DNA of 64,000 bases from Roseiarcus sp035606915 (GTDB taxonomy: Bacteria; Pseudomonadota; Alphaproteobacteria; Rhizobiales; Beijerinckiaceae). Where the stretch lies: the NCBI GenBank assembly GCA_035606915.1, contig DATNDU010000084.1:22759-86758 (forward strand). The letters run 5' to 3'. Shown here one piece after another: positions 26,493 to 36,227 of the stretch. The notes under the pieces were generated by a model. It worked only from the letters and a program-made list of their open reading frames with translations, had not been told where the DNA came from and did not search any database. Both the position numbers and the translations under genes were made by a program. How positions within the stretch are numbered: position 1 is the stretch's first letter; each line of letters begins with the position of its first letter.

Positions 26493-27655
26493 GGCGCGCG
26501 CTCTATGCGATCGCCGGCGCCTTCGCGGCGCTGGCGGTCTTGGCATGGCTTGTCTTGCCGCTCGCGTTCGAACGCTATCTGCAATCGCTGGGGCCGCTCG
26601 ACCTGATGAGCGCGCGCGCCGGCTCGACGGTGGTTGTGGATCGCGACGGTCGGTTGCTGCGCCCGTTCACCATGCCGAGCGGGCGCTGGCGGTTGCCCAT
26701 CACCCACACGCAGGTCGATCCCCGCTATGTCGCGATGCTGATCGCTTATGAGGACGTGCGCTTCCGCGAGCACCACGGCGTCGATTTCGAGGCGATGCTG
26801 CGCGCCGCGGCGCAGATGGCGACGCATGGCCGCATCGTCTCCGGCGCTTCGACGCTCACCATGCAGGTTGCGCGGTTGATGGAGCCGCGCCGACGCTCGT
26901 TCTCGGCCAAGCTCAGGCAGATGGCGCGCGCGTGGCAAATGGAACGCGAGATCAGCAAGGACGGCGTGCTCGATCGTTATCTGATGCTGGCGCCGTTTGG
27001 CGGCAATCTCGAAGGCGTGCGCGCCGCCTCGCTCGCCTATTTCGGCAAGGAGCCGCGCCGGCTTTCGATCGCTGAAGCCGCCCTGCTCGTGGCGCTTCCG
27101 CAGGCCCCGGAGGCACGCCGGCCCGACAAACATGCCGACGCGGCGCGGGCGGCGCGCGCCCATGTGCTGGGGCGGGCGCTGGCGCGCGGAATCATCGATG
27201 CGCACGAGGCCGAGATCGCCAATGCCGAGCCGATCCCCAGCGTGCGCCGCCCATTCCCGCATTTGGCGGCGCACGCGGCCGAGGAGGCGGTCGCCGCCGA
27301 CCCGAGGTCCAAACGGATAAGATTGTCGATTGACGCGCGCCTGCAACGCAAGCTCGAAGCGCTAGCCAAGGAGCACGCCGAGCGGCTGGGGCCGAAGCTC
27401 TCGGTCGCCATTGTCGCGCTCGACAACGCTAGCGGACAGATCCGCGCCCGCGTCGGCGCCGCCAATTACGACGACGCGACGCGCGACGGCGCCATCGACA
27501 TGTCGATCAAACCGCGCTCGCCGGGCTCGGCGTTGAAGCCCTTCATCTATGCGATGGCCTTTGAGCAGGGACTCGCGCATCCCGACACCATCCTGTTCGA
27601 TCGCGCCGCACGCTACGGCGCCTACGCGCCGAAGAACTTCGATCTCGGCTACTAG
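26489..27655 (+). CDS. pbpC: Penicillin-binding protein 1C, N-terminal part ending at an amber codon
   Basis: 388 residues end at TAG (27653-27655). The GTG start overlaps the A2M stop. One membrane anchor (about 5-28) precedes a complete GT51 glycosyltransferase with EDVRFREHHGVD (catalytic Glu88) and SGASTLTMQVARL. The transpeptidase domain starts and includes SPGSALKPF (Ser347, Lys350), but stops after FDLGY. The SxN and KTG motifs lie downstream in the same frame without any shift. If TAG is real and not read through, the product could polymerise glycan but not cross-link it. The same reading would be given by a single-base assembly error or a recent nonsense mutation. Confidence 0.85.
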   Translation: MRRALYAIAGAFAALAVLAWLVLPLAFERYLQSLGPLDLMSARAGSTVVVDRDGRLLRPFTMPSGRWRLPITHTQVDPRYVAMLIAYEDVRFREHHGVDFEAMLRAAAQMATHGRIVSGASTLTMQVARLMEPRRRSFSAKLRQMARAWQMEREISKDGVLDRYLMLAPFGGNLEGVRAASLAYFGKEPRRLSIAEAALLVALPQAPEARRPDKHADAARAARAHVLGRALARGIIDAHEAEIANAEPIPSVRRPFPHLAAHAAEEAVAADPRSKRIRLSIDARLQRKLEALAKEHAERLGPKLSVAIVALDNASGQIRARVGAANYDDATRDGAIDMSIKPRSPGSALKPFIYAMAFEQGLAHPDTILFDRAARYGAYAPKNFDLGY

Positions 27656-28564
27656 GGCGCGGTGACCGCGCGCCGCGCCTTGCAGCAATCACTCAATTTG
27701 CCGGCAATCGAACTGCTCGCCGATGTCGGGCCGAGCCAGTTTCTGGCGCGCCTGCATGGCGCCGGCGCCGATATCGCGCTGCCCAAGGATACGCCGATCG
27801 GCCTCGCCATCGGGCTCGGCGGGCTCGGCGTTTCGCTGGTTGATATGGCGCGGCTCTATGCCGGGCTGGCGCGCGGCGGCGAGGCGCCGGCGATCTACGA
27901 ACGCCTGGACGGCGCGCCGGCGCTGACGCCGGCGCGGCGCGTCACCGACGCGGTCGCGGCCTATTATATCGAAGACATCCTGCGCGGATCGCCGCCGCCG
28001 CCGAACGCGCTGTCTGGCCGCATCGCCTTCAAGACCGGCACTTCTTACGGCTTTCGCGACGCGCTGGCGATCGGCTTCGACAAACGGACAACCATAGCGG
28101 TATGGATCGGCCGGCCCGACAATGGCCCGACGCCGGGCTTGATTGGCCGCGAGGCCGCGGCGCCGATCCTGTTTGACGCCTTCGCGCGTCTCGGGCGCTC
28201 AATCGAGCACAGCCCGCCGCCGCGCGGCGTGTTGCGTGTTGCGCGCTCGGCGGAGCTGCCGCCGCCGCTGCGCCACCTGCGCCACGACGCGCCGAAGACG
28301 ATCGCGGCGACCGAGCGAGCGGAATTGAAGATTGCCTTCCCGCCGAACGGGGCCGAGGTCGATCTCTCCAGCGGCGCGCAGGCGCTGAGCCTGAAGGCGC
28401 TCGGCGGCCAATTGCCGCTCGCCTGGTTCGTCAACGGCGCGCCCGTCGCGGAGCGCGATTTCCGCCGTCAATCGTCGTGGAAACCGGACGGCGCGGGCTT
28501 TGCCCGCGTCACCGTGATTGACGCCAAGGGCGCCACCGATTCGGCCTTCGTGCACATCGAATGA
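27656..28564 (+). pseudogene. pbpC: Penicillin-binding protein 1C, C-terminal remainder after the amber codon
   Basis: This continues in exactly the same frame as the N-terminal part, beginning with GAVTARRALQQSLNLPAIELL, which holds the transpeptidase SLN motif. KTGTSYGFRDALAIGFD supplies the KTG box. The end (about 28300-28560) is the BiPBP_C beta domain characteristic of PBP1C. A GTG at 27662 could start it, but there is no good ribosome site and the resulting fragment would lack an anchor and the nucleophile serine. No other stop or frameshift occurs in the 303 remaining codons, so the break is recent, suppressed or an error. Confidence 0.8.
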
Positions 28565-28570
28565 GGCCGC

Positions 28571-30064
<1,494 letters not shown>

Positions 30065-30295
30065 GATCTCTAGTTCGGATTCGTTGGGGCCAACGCCGGT
30101 CTGCACGCCTTAAGCAACGGAAGCGCCGGGAGGCGCCAACCCGCCCCGGCGAGGCGCCGTTCTCTCACAAACCGTTAAGCTTGGCGAGCCCAGCGCGACT
30201 TATCCCCGCAATCCCCCGCGGCGATATTTTTTTTCGCGGCCCCGCGTCGCCGGCGCCTTGACAGGCCGGGCGCTGGTTGGACCGCGCGCCGCGCG
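30065..30295. other. Intergenic leader of dnaB
   Basis: These 231 bases lie between the dnaB start and the end of the methyltransferase gene, both on the minus strand. The stretch contains a run of eight T near 30226 and GC-rich segments, but no RNA gene, clear promoter or terminator hairpin was recognised. Confidence 0.4.
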
Positions 30296-30757
30296 TCAGA
30301 TCCAACGTCGCACAGCGCGCGCGTAAGCCGCGTAGCGCGCGCCGAATTTGCGCGCCATTGCACGCTCCTCAGGCAGGATCTGGAAGCGTGTGATATAGGC
30401 GACGAAGGCCAGAGGTCCGAGAAAATCAACCGACCGAATCAGATAAACAGCGTAGCCGAGCAACACCAGCGCAATCCCCAGATACATCGGGTTGCGCGTG
30501 TAGCGAAAGGCGCCCTCAGTCACCAAAACCTCGCCGTTGTCGATGCGATGCGGGTCGAGGTTGGCCCCAGCGCGACGGAAGGCCAGCACGCCGGCGACGG
30601 CGCAGGCGAGCCCGGCCGCCACCAGCAACGCCGCGACGCCGATGCGCCAGACGCGCGGCGCCGCCAGCGGCGCGACGACGAACGCCGCCGCTCCCATCGC
30701 AATCGCGATCAGTAGCGCCACTAGCGGCGGCGGGACGCGATGTTCGAGCCAGCGCAT
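30296..30757 (-). CDS. Isoprenylcysteine carboxyl methyltransferase (ICMT/PEMT) family protein
   Basis: 153 residues with four predicted membrane helices. The conserved block TEGAFRYTRNPMYLGIALVLLG and the end LPEERAMARKFGARYAAYARAVRRW are the signature of the ICMT-like integral membrane methyltransferases. Most bacterial members have no known substrate. The stop of glmU lies only six bases upstream, so it is probably the distal gene of a glmU operon. Confidence 0.85.
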   Translation of the reverse strand: MRWLEHRVPPPLVALLIAIAMGAAAFVVAPLAAPRVWRIGVAALLVAAGLACAVAGVLAFRRAGANLDPHRIDNGEVLVTEGAFRYTRNPMYLGIALVLLGYAVYLIRSVDFLGPLAFVAYITRFQILPEERAMARKFGARYAAYARAVRRWI

Positions 30758-30763
30758 CGCGGG

Positions 30764-32122
30764 TCAGCCCTTCTTGTGCGCCTCGCGGAAGGTTCTTGCC
30801 CAGTTGGGCTTTTCGGCCTGCTGGCCACGCGCCAGCGCCAGCGCGTCGGCTGCAACGTCCTTCGTCACCACCGACCCCGCGCCGACGATGGCGCCGTCGC
30901 CGATCGCCACCGGGGCGACCAGCGCCGTGTTCGAGCCGATGAAGGCGCCGGCGCCGATGTCCGTGCGATGCTTGGCGAAACCGTCATAATTGCAGGTGAT
31001 CGTTCCGGCGCCGATGTTGGCCCCGGCGCCGACGCGCGCATCGCCGATATAGCTGAGATGGTTGACCTTGGCCCCCGCCTCGACGCGCGCCGCCTTGATC
31101 TCGACGAAATTGCCGATGTGCGCCTTGCCCTCGATCTCGGCCCCCGGCCGCAGCCGCGTGAACGGCCCGATCAAGGCGCTGCTGGCCACGCGCGCGCCTT
31201 CGAGATGCGAGAAGGCGCGGATGACGACGCCATCGCCGACGCTGACGCCACGGCCGAAGACGACGTGCGGCTCGACGATGACATCGCGCCCGAGTGCGGT
31301 GTCGTAGTTCAAGAACACCGTGTCGGGTGCGATCAGCGTCGCGCCGGCGCGCATCGCCCGCTCGCGTAGCATGCGCTGCATGGCGGCTTCGGCGGCGGCG
31401 AGTTGCACGCGGTCGTTGACGCCCATCACCTCGACTTCCGCCGCGATATGAGCGATCGCCGCCAGCCCTTGCCGGCCGGCGATCTCAACGACGTCGGTGA
31501 GGTAGAACTCGCGCGCGGCGTTGTCGTCGCCGACCGCATCGAGCAGCGCCAGCGCGTAGGCGCCGGCGAGCGCCAGCGTGCCGGCGTTGCAGCGGCGGAT
31601 CGCGCGCTCCGCTGCGCTGGCGTCCTTCTGCTCGCGGATGGCGACGAGGCGGCCGTCGCGCTCGATGAAACGCCCGTAGCCCGTGGGGTCGGCGGCCTCG
31701 AAGCCGAGCGCCGAGACGGCGACGCGGTCGCCAAGGCCGGCGCGCAGGCGGCGCAGCGTCGCAGCGCTCAACAGCGGCGTGTCGGCGTAATGCACGATGA
31801 CGTCGTCTGGCGCCGCCGCCAATGCGGCGCGCGCGGCGAGCACGGCGTGGGCGGTGCCGCGCCGCTCGCTTTGCACGAAAATCCCGGCGGCCGGAATCAG
31901 CGCCAGCGCCGCTTTGGCGAGCGCCTCGCCGCCGGGGCCGGGGCCGACCACCACCGCGATGCGGCCGCAGCCCGCCTCGGCGAGCGCCGCCAGCCCATGC
32001 GCGAGCATGGCGCGGCCGGCGACCTCGTGCAGCGGCTTCGGCAGGCTCGATTTCATCCGCGTGCCTTCGCCCGCCGCCAGCAGCACGCCGAGGCAGGGGC
32101 GCTGCGTCGTCTCAACGGTCAT
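30764..32122 (-). CDS. glmU: Bifunctional UDP-GlcNAc pyrophosphorylase / GlcN-1-P acetyltransferase
   Basis: 452 residues. The N-terminal uridyltransferase has LAAGEGTRMKSSLPKPLHEVAG and YADTPLLS; the C-terminal left-handed beta helix has NFVEIKAA, KVNHLSYIGDARVGAGANIGAGTITCNYDG and the hexapeptide repeats of the acetyltransferase. It makes UDP-N-acetylglucosamine for peptidoglycan and lipopolysaccharide. Residues in the substrate loops appear standard. It is followed by the ICMT-like gene and preceded, 25 bases away, by the rhomboid gene on the same strand. Confidence 0.97.
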   Translation of the reverse strand: MTVETTQRPCLGVLLAAGEGTRMKSSLPKPLHEVAGRAMLAHGLAALAEAGCGRIAVVVGPGPGGEALAKAALALIPAAGIFVQSERRGTAHAVLAARAALAAAPDDVIVHYADTPLLSAATLRRLRAGLGDRVAVSALGFEAADPTGYGRFIERDGRLVAIREQKDASAAERAIRRCNAGTLALAGAYALALLDAVGDDNAAREFYLTDVVEIAGRQGLAAIAHIAAEVEVMGVNDRVQLAAAEAAMQRMLRERAMRAGATLIAPDTVFLNYDTALGRDVIVEPHVVFGRGVSVGDGVVIRAFSHLEGARVASSALIGPFTRLRPGAEIEGKAHIGNFVEIKAARVEAGAKVNHLSYIGDARVGAGANIGAGTITCNYDGFAKHRTDIGAGAFIGSNTALVAPVAIGDGAIVGAGSVVTKDVAADALALARGQQAEKPNWARTFREAHKKG

Positions 32123-32147
32123 CGCCGATCTCCCTTTTGCCTGCGAT

Positions 32148-32960
32148 TCAACGCCGCCACGGCCACGCGATCGCTCCGTCGAATAGCGGAAACAGCACCA
32201 GGCCGCCGACGAAGCCGCCGATATGGGCGATCCAGGCGACCGGCGCGTCCGAGGCGCCCAGGGTGCGCGCGCCGGCGCCGAAGACGATGTTGGTCGCCAG
32301 CCAGATGCCGATGAAGATCAGCGCGCGGCGATCGGTCAGCACCTCGGAGAGCCGCGCCGCGCGCACCGGCGGGCGCGATGCGCCCCCGGGGCCGAGCGGC
32401 GCGCCGGGCTGGAACATGAAGCGCGCCGCGCCGGCCATGAACCCCGAAGCCCCGGCCGAAGCGCCGATCAGCGGCATGAAATCCATCCAATCCGTCAGCC
32501 AGTGCAACAGCGAGCCGCAGATCGCCGTCACCGCGAAGAACAGGAAGAAGCGCGTCGCCCCGAAGCGCCGCGCGAGCGGCGGCCCGAAGGCGACGATCCA
32601 AATGCAATTGAGCCCGACATGGGTCCAGGAGCCATGCAGCAGCGCGTAGGTGAGGAAGGTCCACGGCTTCAGGCCCGGGTGCGAATAGGTGGTGGCGCGC
32701 CACATGCGGGCGACGTCGAGCGTATGCGGATCGACATTGGCGCCGGCCAGGAGTTGCGCCAACCGATCTGGCCAAAGCGATATCGTGACCCGGCCGGGAA
32801 TGAAGCCGTAGTCGAGATAGACGATATCCCGCGTCAACTCGGAGGACCAGCTCAACGCGGCGTGGATGGCCAAGAGAACCGCCACCAGCGCCAGCACCGG
32901 AACGGGGATGAAAACCATTGGCTCGCGCGGTCTGACGCCGCTCGAGGAGAAATCCAGCAT
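32148..32960 (-). CDS. Rhomboid family intramembrane serine protease
   Basis: 270 residues with about six membrane helices. TYALLHGSWTHVGLNCIWIVAFGPPLARRFG is the conserved L1 and helix 2 block, GASAGASGFMAG carries the catalytic serine (GASG), and AWIAHIGGFVGG carries the catalytic histidine. Rhomboids cut substrate proteins inside the membrane. The ATG at 32960 is preceded by GAGAGG with 9-base spacing; longer frames upstream are arginine-rich and lack features. Substrates are not indicated by neighbours. Confidence 0.88.
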   Translation of the reverse strand: MLDFSSSGVRPREPMVFIPVPVLALVAVLLAIHAALSWSSELTRDIVYLDYGFIPGRVTISLWPDRLAQLLAGANVDPHTLDVARMWRATTYSHPGLKPWTFLTYALLHGSWTHVGLNCIWIVAFGPPLARRFGATRFFLFFAVTAICGSLLHWLTDWMDFMPLIGASAGASGFMAGAARFMFQPGAPLGPGGASRPPVRAARLSEVLTDRRALIFIGIWLATNIVFGAGARTLGASDAPVAWIAHIGGFVGGLVLFPLFDGAIAWPWRR

Positions 32961-33473
32961 GAAAGACGGCCTCTCGTTGCGCGGAACCCGGCCTCGCCGA
33001 TAGCAGGCCGGCCCCGAGAAGGCGAGGACCGCGAGCGGCCGCGACGATGCCGTTTGGCGCCGAGGCGCTGCTACGCTTGAAAACATAGGCCGGTTGCAAA
33101 CATAGGCCGCAGACAAAAAAGAGGGGAGAGCTGGAGCAGGCCCTCCCCTCGATGCAGATCGGCGGCGCCGCCATGCGGCGCCGCGGGTTCGCCAAACGAC
33201 GCATGGGCGGGAGCGAAACCGGCCGGCGCCGCAAATCAGGAAGCGATCATATGGCTGGAGCAGGCCGGACCGACGTTTCCGATTTGGTAACGCGACCTTG
33301 CCACCGCGCTTGCCCGAACGCAACCTGAGGCTGTTGATATTGTTAACGCTGGCGGGAGGGCGCTGGCGAAGCGGCTGGCATGCCCGGTGCAGCGTGCCCG
33401 CAGCCTCGGTCTGCGAGGCGCGGCAGTGTCCCGTTTTGGCGCACACGGCCCGGAAACGTCAGGGGAACGCCCT
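32961..33473. other. Gene-free region holding a minus-strand terminator and possible small RNA
   Basis: 513 bases between the divergent rhomboid and PAS genes. It contains the terminator at 33115-33150, two copies of CTGGAGCAGGCC (33131 and 33254), and GC-rich inverted motifs around 33170-33190. No reading frame with a ribosome site and protein-like composition was found. Apart from the terminator, the content is unexplained. Confidence 0.45.
33115..33150 (-). terminator. Rho-independent terminator acting on the minus strand
   Basis: On the minus strand GAGGGGAG (33150-33143) pairs with CTCCCCTC (33128-33121) over eight GC-rich pairs, followed by six T (33120-33115). It would end a leftward transcript, yet no leftward gene is seen between it and the rightward PAS gene. 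This points to an undetected small RNA or transcript in 33150-33470. Confidence 0.6.
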
Positions 33474-34052
33474 TTGAAACTCGCGCCGAGCCTTGAGCTT
33501 TACGCTTATTGGGACGCTCTGCGCGGCGCGCGCGGCGCCCCCGAACGCAACGACATCGAGCCCGGGGCCATTCGCGGCGTGCTCGCCGATACATTTATCC
33601 TCGAATACTCGCGCGAGCGCGGCTTTCCGTTTCGGGTCGTCGGCAGCCGCACCAACGCCTTGCTCTGTCGAGAATTGCGCGGCGAGCCATTCCTGGAATT
33701 GTGGGTCGACGATGACGCAGAGGAAGTGCGACGCATCATCGAAGACGCCGCCGACGGCGCGCAACCGTTCCTCGTCGGCGCCAGGGGCGCGCCGGAAGGC
33801 GTCGCCGACCTCGATCTAGAGGTGCTGCTGCTGCCGCTACGCCATCACGGCGCCACCCACGCCCGGGCGCTCGGCTGCTTCGCGCCGAGCGTAAGCGCCC
33901 CCTGGTTCGGGCTTTTGCCGATGCGGCCGCTGGAAATCACCTCGCTGCGGGCGCTGTGCGCGGCTCCAGCATCAGGATTTGCGCTGCCGCGGACTTCCTC
34001 TGCGGCATTTCGCAGGCGCGGTCACCTATTTGTTTACTCTTCGACGACCTAA
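33474..34052 (+). CDS. PAS domain protein of the PF07310 type
   Basis: About 192 residues. The sequence LAPSLELYAYWDALRGARGAPERNDIEPGAIRGVLADTFILE is typical of this small alphaproteobacterial PAS family; VVGSRTNALLCRELRGEPF and LLLPLRHHG follow. The family has one PAS fold and no output domain; no ligand is known. The TTG at 33474 with AGGGG upstream gives the usual family start; a GTG at 33426 is the alternative. A double PilZ gene follows, so both may belong to a signalling unit, which is inference. Confidence 0.72.
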   Translation: MKLAPSLELYAYWDALRGARGAPERNDIEPGAIRGVLADTFILEYSRERGFPFRVVGSRTNALLCRELRGEPFLELWVDDDAEEVRRIIEDAADGAQPFLVGARGAPEGVADLDLEVLLLPLRHHGATHARALGCFAPSVSAPWFGLLPMRPLEITSLRALCAAPASGFALPRTSSAAFRRRGHLFVYSSTT

Positions 34053-34177
34053 CAGGCTGTTATTGGCTTGTTTGGGAGGGTCGGCGTCAATGCCATGTTA
34101 ACGACGACAGGGCTACCATCGCTCGCGTCGGACTGTTTGGGACCTGCGGGGAGATTCTGATTTTGGCCGCCCTCGCG

Positions 34178-34783
34178 ATGTTGATTGAGCAAGACACGCG
34201 CCCGGAAGAGCGCCGACGCCATTCGCGCGTCAAGGTGCGTCTTCCCGGACAGTTTATGCGCGAAAACAGGCAAGAATTTCCCTGCATAACGATAGATATG
34301 TCGCTGGGCGGCGCCGCGCTGGCGACCGACGAGCACGTCGACATGGCCGAGCGCATCGTCGTCTACCTCGATCATGTCGGGCGCGTCGAAGGACGGGTCG
34401 TGCGCGAGTTTCAGGGCGGTTTCGCCATCGCCATGAAGCTGCCGTTGCTGAAGCGGGAGCGGCTGGCCGATCAGTTGACCTGGCTCGTCAACCGCCAGGA
34501 GCTCGGCATGCCCGAGGATCGCCGGCACGAACGCATCCGGCCGCGCAAGGGGCGCACCACTTTGATCCTACCGACTGGGCGGGAGGTGTTGGCCACTATC
34601 GTCGATGTCTCGCAATCCGGCGTCGCGTTATCGCTCGCCTCGCCTGTCGCGCCGCCGGTCGGCACCCCGGTGACGGTCGGCGCCACCAAGGGTTGCGTCG
34701 TGCGCCTTTTCTCCAACGGGCTGGCGGTCGAGTTCACCCGCATGATCCCGCAATCCGCGTTCAACGAAGACGTCGTGCTCTGA
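34178..34783 (+). CDS. Double PilZ domain protein, probable c-di-GMP receptor
   Basis: 201 residues with two PilZ units. Unit 1 (about 9-90) has EERRRHSRVKV (RxxxR) and IDMSLGGAAL (DxSxxG). Unit 2 (about 108-200) has EDRRHERIRPRKG and IVDVSQSGVAL. Both c-di-GMP contact motifs are recognisable in unit 1 and mostly in unit 2. The ATG at 34178 lacks a ribosome site; a TTG at 34163 with GGGGAG nine bases upstream is equally possible. The stop codon is followed after one base by hairpin repeat copy A. Confidence 0.83.
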   Translation: MLIEQDTRPEERRRHSRVKVRLPGQFMRENRQEFPCITIDMSLGGAALATDEHVDMAERIVVYLDHVGRVEGRVVREFQGGFAIAMKLPLLKRERLADQLTWLVNRQELGMPEDRRHERIRPRKGRTTLILPTGREVLATIVDVSQSGVALSLASPVAPPVGTPVTVGATKGCVVRLFSNGLAVEFTRMIPQSAFNEDVVL

Positions 34784-35154
34784 TACGGTTTTCGTCGGAA
34801 GACCGGATTCCACTCGCGCGGAATTCCCTTGTCTCACAACAATTCCGCGCCCGCGGCGGCCGACTGGCGCTCGCGAGCCATTTGACGCCAGGGCTCGCGG
34901 ATCGAAACCGAGCCTCGCCACAAGGCGAAGCGGGCTCGCTTATAGGGCGCGGCGCAACGCGGCGCCGCGTCGGCAAAGTCCCATTTTGGCGCGCAACCGC
35001 CTCGGGCGGCCGGCTGTCGCTTCTTCGCGGCGATTAGCAAAGCCTTCACGACGCCGGCGCGGCGGCCGCGATTGGCTAAAATTGCTGGCAATTCCGACGG
35101 AGCGCGGCAACCCGCCGCAGGCAAGGATCGGCGCGTCAACTGATGAGGACGTGC
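34784..35154. other. Intergenic region starting with hairpin repeat copy A
   Basis: About 370 bases follow the PilZ stop. The first 66 hold repeat copy A. The rest is GC-rich, with CTCGCGAGCC...GGGCTCGC and GGCGCCGCG-type inverted motifs, and no supported reading frame or RNA gene was recognised before the secreted protein at 35155. Confidence 0.45.
34785..34850 (+). repeat. Two-hairpin repeat, copy A (downstream of PilZ stop)
   Basis: CGGTTTTC-GTCG-GAAGACCG forms a first stem, and GCGCGGAATT pairs with AATTCCGCGC across a 15-base loop as a second stem. The same layout recurs at 35446-35515 with a changed but still complementary second stem. The position directly after a stop codon suggests a transcript 3' end element. 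It has no T run, so it is not a classical terminator. Confidence 0.7.
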
Positions 35155-35445
35155 ATGAATACCGTCGCCCCCCGCCTCGCCTCCCTCGCCTTCGCCTTCG
35201 CCGGCGTGTGGCTGTGGATCGGCGCACTGGCGCAGCCGGCCGCCGCGAGCGAGGCCGCCTCCGCCATCGCCCCGCCGGCGGTGCGCCTCGGCGAAGCGCT
35301 GTCCTGCCGCATCCTCAGCCCGCAATTCCAGGCCAACGGGCGCGCCCGCATCACGCCCGAAGACATACACTTCCTCGGCGGCGCCAAATTGCGCTCCCTC
35401 GTCGGCGCGCCTTGCCCGCACCGCTCGCAGCCGATCGACGTCTGA
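35155..35445 (+). CDS. Small exported hypothetical protein
   Basis: 96 residues. A signal peptide is clear: basic start, hydrophobic LASLAFAFAGVWLWIGALA, cleavage near AAASEA. The mature part is about 60 residues with two cysteines (CRIL and PCPH), which could form a disulphide. No family was recognised. The ATG at 35155 is preceded by GAGGAC; an ATG at 35143 is possible but has no site. Repeat copy B begins directly at its stop codon. Confidence 0.6.
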   Translation: MNTVAPRLASLAFAFAGVWLWIGALAQPAAASEAASAIAPPAVRLGEALSCRILSPQFQANGRARITPEDIHFLGGAKLRSLVGAPCPHRSQPIDV

Positions 35446-35515
35446 AACGGTTTTCGCCAGAAGACCGTATTCCGTTCGCGCGAACTTCGCTTTCCCTACA
35501 AGAAGTTCGCGCGAT
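35446..35515 (+). repeat. Two-hairpin repeat, copy B (downstream of secreted protein stop)
   Basis: CGGTTTTC-GCCA-GAAGACCG repeats the first stem of copy A. CGCGCGAACTTC pairs with GAAGTTCGCGCG across a 13-base loop as a perfect 12-pair second stem. Compared with copy A the second-stem bases differ on both sides in a compensating manner. It begins at the base after the stop codon, as in copy A. Confidence 0.72.
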
Positions 35516-35516
35516 C

Positions 35517-35541
35517 GTTTCCGAGTCCTTCGCTCGGAAAC
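35517..35541. repeat. Perfect hairpin after repeat copy B
   Basis: GTTTCCGAG (35517-35525) pairs with CTCGGAAAC (35533-35541) over nine bases with a 7-base loop. It lies between two convergent genes and has no T run on either strand. It may extend copy B or be a separate element. Confidence 0.55.
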
Positions 35542-35627
35542 CGTATGAAGCCATTTTTCAGTGAGCGCTCATCGCGCGCAAAAGCGCGCTTCGCGCTCTG
35601 ACCAGGCGACGATCCTCGAGTCTCGGC

Positions 35628-36155
35628 TTAAAGCGCCTTGAGCCCCGCCGCATAGCGGCGCCAATTCGCGACATAGCGGTCGGCGGAGGCCTGCAAGGCG
35701 GCGATGGTCGCCTCGTCGAGCGAGCGCACCACCTTGGCGGGCGAGCCGACGATCAGCGAGCCGTCGGGAAAGCTCTTGTTCTCCGTCACCAACGCGCCGG
35801 CGCCGACTAGGCAATTGCGGCCGATGCGGGCGCCGTTGAGCACGATCGCCCCCATGCCGATGAGGACGCGGTCGCCGATGCGGCAGGAGTGCAGGATGGC
35901 ATTGTGACCGATGGTGCAATCGGCGCCGACATGCAGCGGGAGACCGTCGTCGGTGTGCAGAGTGACGCCTTCCTGGATGTTCGAGCGGGCGCCGACGGAG
36001 AGCCGCTCGTTGTCGCCGCGCAGCACCGCGCCGAACCATATGCCGACATCCTCGTGCAGCACCACGTCGCCGATCAGCGTCGCGGTCGGCGCGATCCAGT
36101 AGCGGCCCTCGGGCGGCAGAACGGGCTTGCGGTCTTCAAGGGCGTAAAGCGGCAC
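35628..36155 (-). CDS. Gamma-carbonic anhydrase-like protein (YrdA/CaiE type)
   Basis: 175 residues of left-handed beta helix. Hexapeptide repeats run from YWIAPTATLIGDVVLHEDVGIWFGAVLRGDNERLSVG onward, and the histidine ligand region TIGHNAILHSCRIGDRVLIGMGA is intact. Gamma-class members bind a metal between subunits of a trimer; many have weak or no carbonic anhydrase activity. It is convergent with the secreted protein. Neighbouring cysE is another beta-helix enzyme but lies beyond the DUF3126 gene. Confidence 0.9.
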   Translation of the reverse strand: MPLYALEDRKPVLPPEGRYWIAPTATLIGDVVLHEDVGIWFGAVLRGDNERLSVGARSNIQEGVTLHTDDGLPLHVGADCTIGHNAILHSCRIGDRVLIGMGAIVLNGARIGRNCLVGAGALVTENKSFPDGSLIVGSPAKVVRSLDEATIAALQASADRYVANWRRYAAGLKAL

Positions 36156-36227
36156 GGGCCAGCTCCGGGCAAGGGTCGGCCACAGGTAGCGCGCCCAGCC
36201 GCCGAGGTAAATGCCCGCGCCATTGCA

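Noticed and set aside
34834..35421. 195-codon leftward frame across the intergenic region and the small secreted protein
   Set aside because: Arg-rich, no ribosome site, and antisense to a frame with a clear signal peptide.
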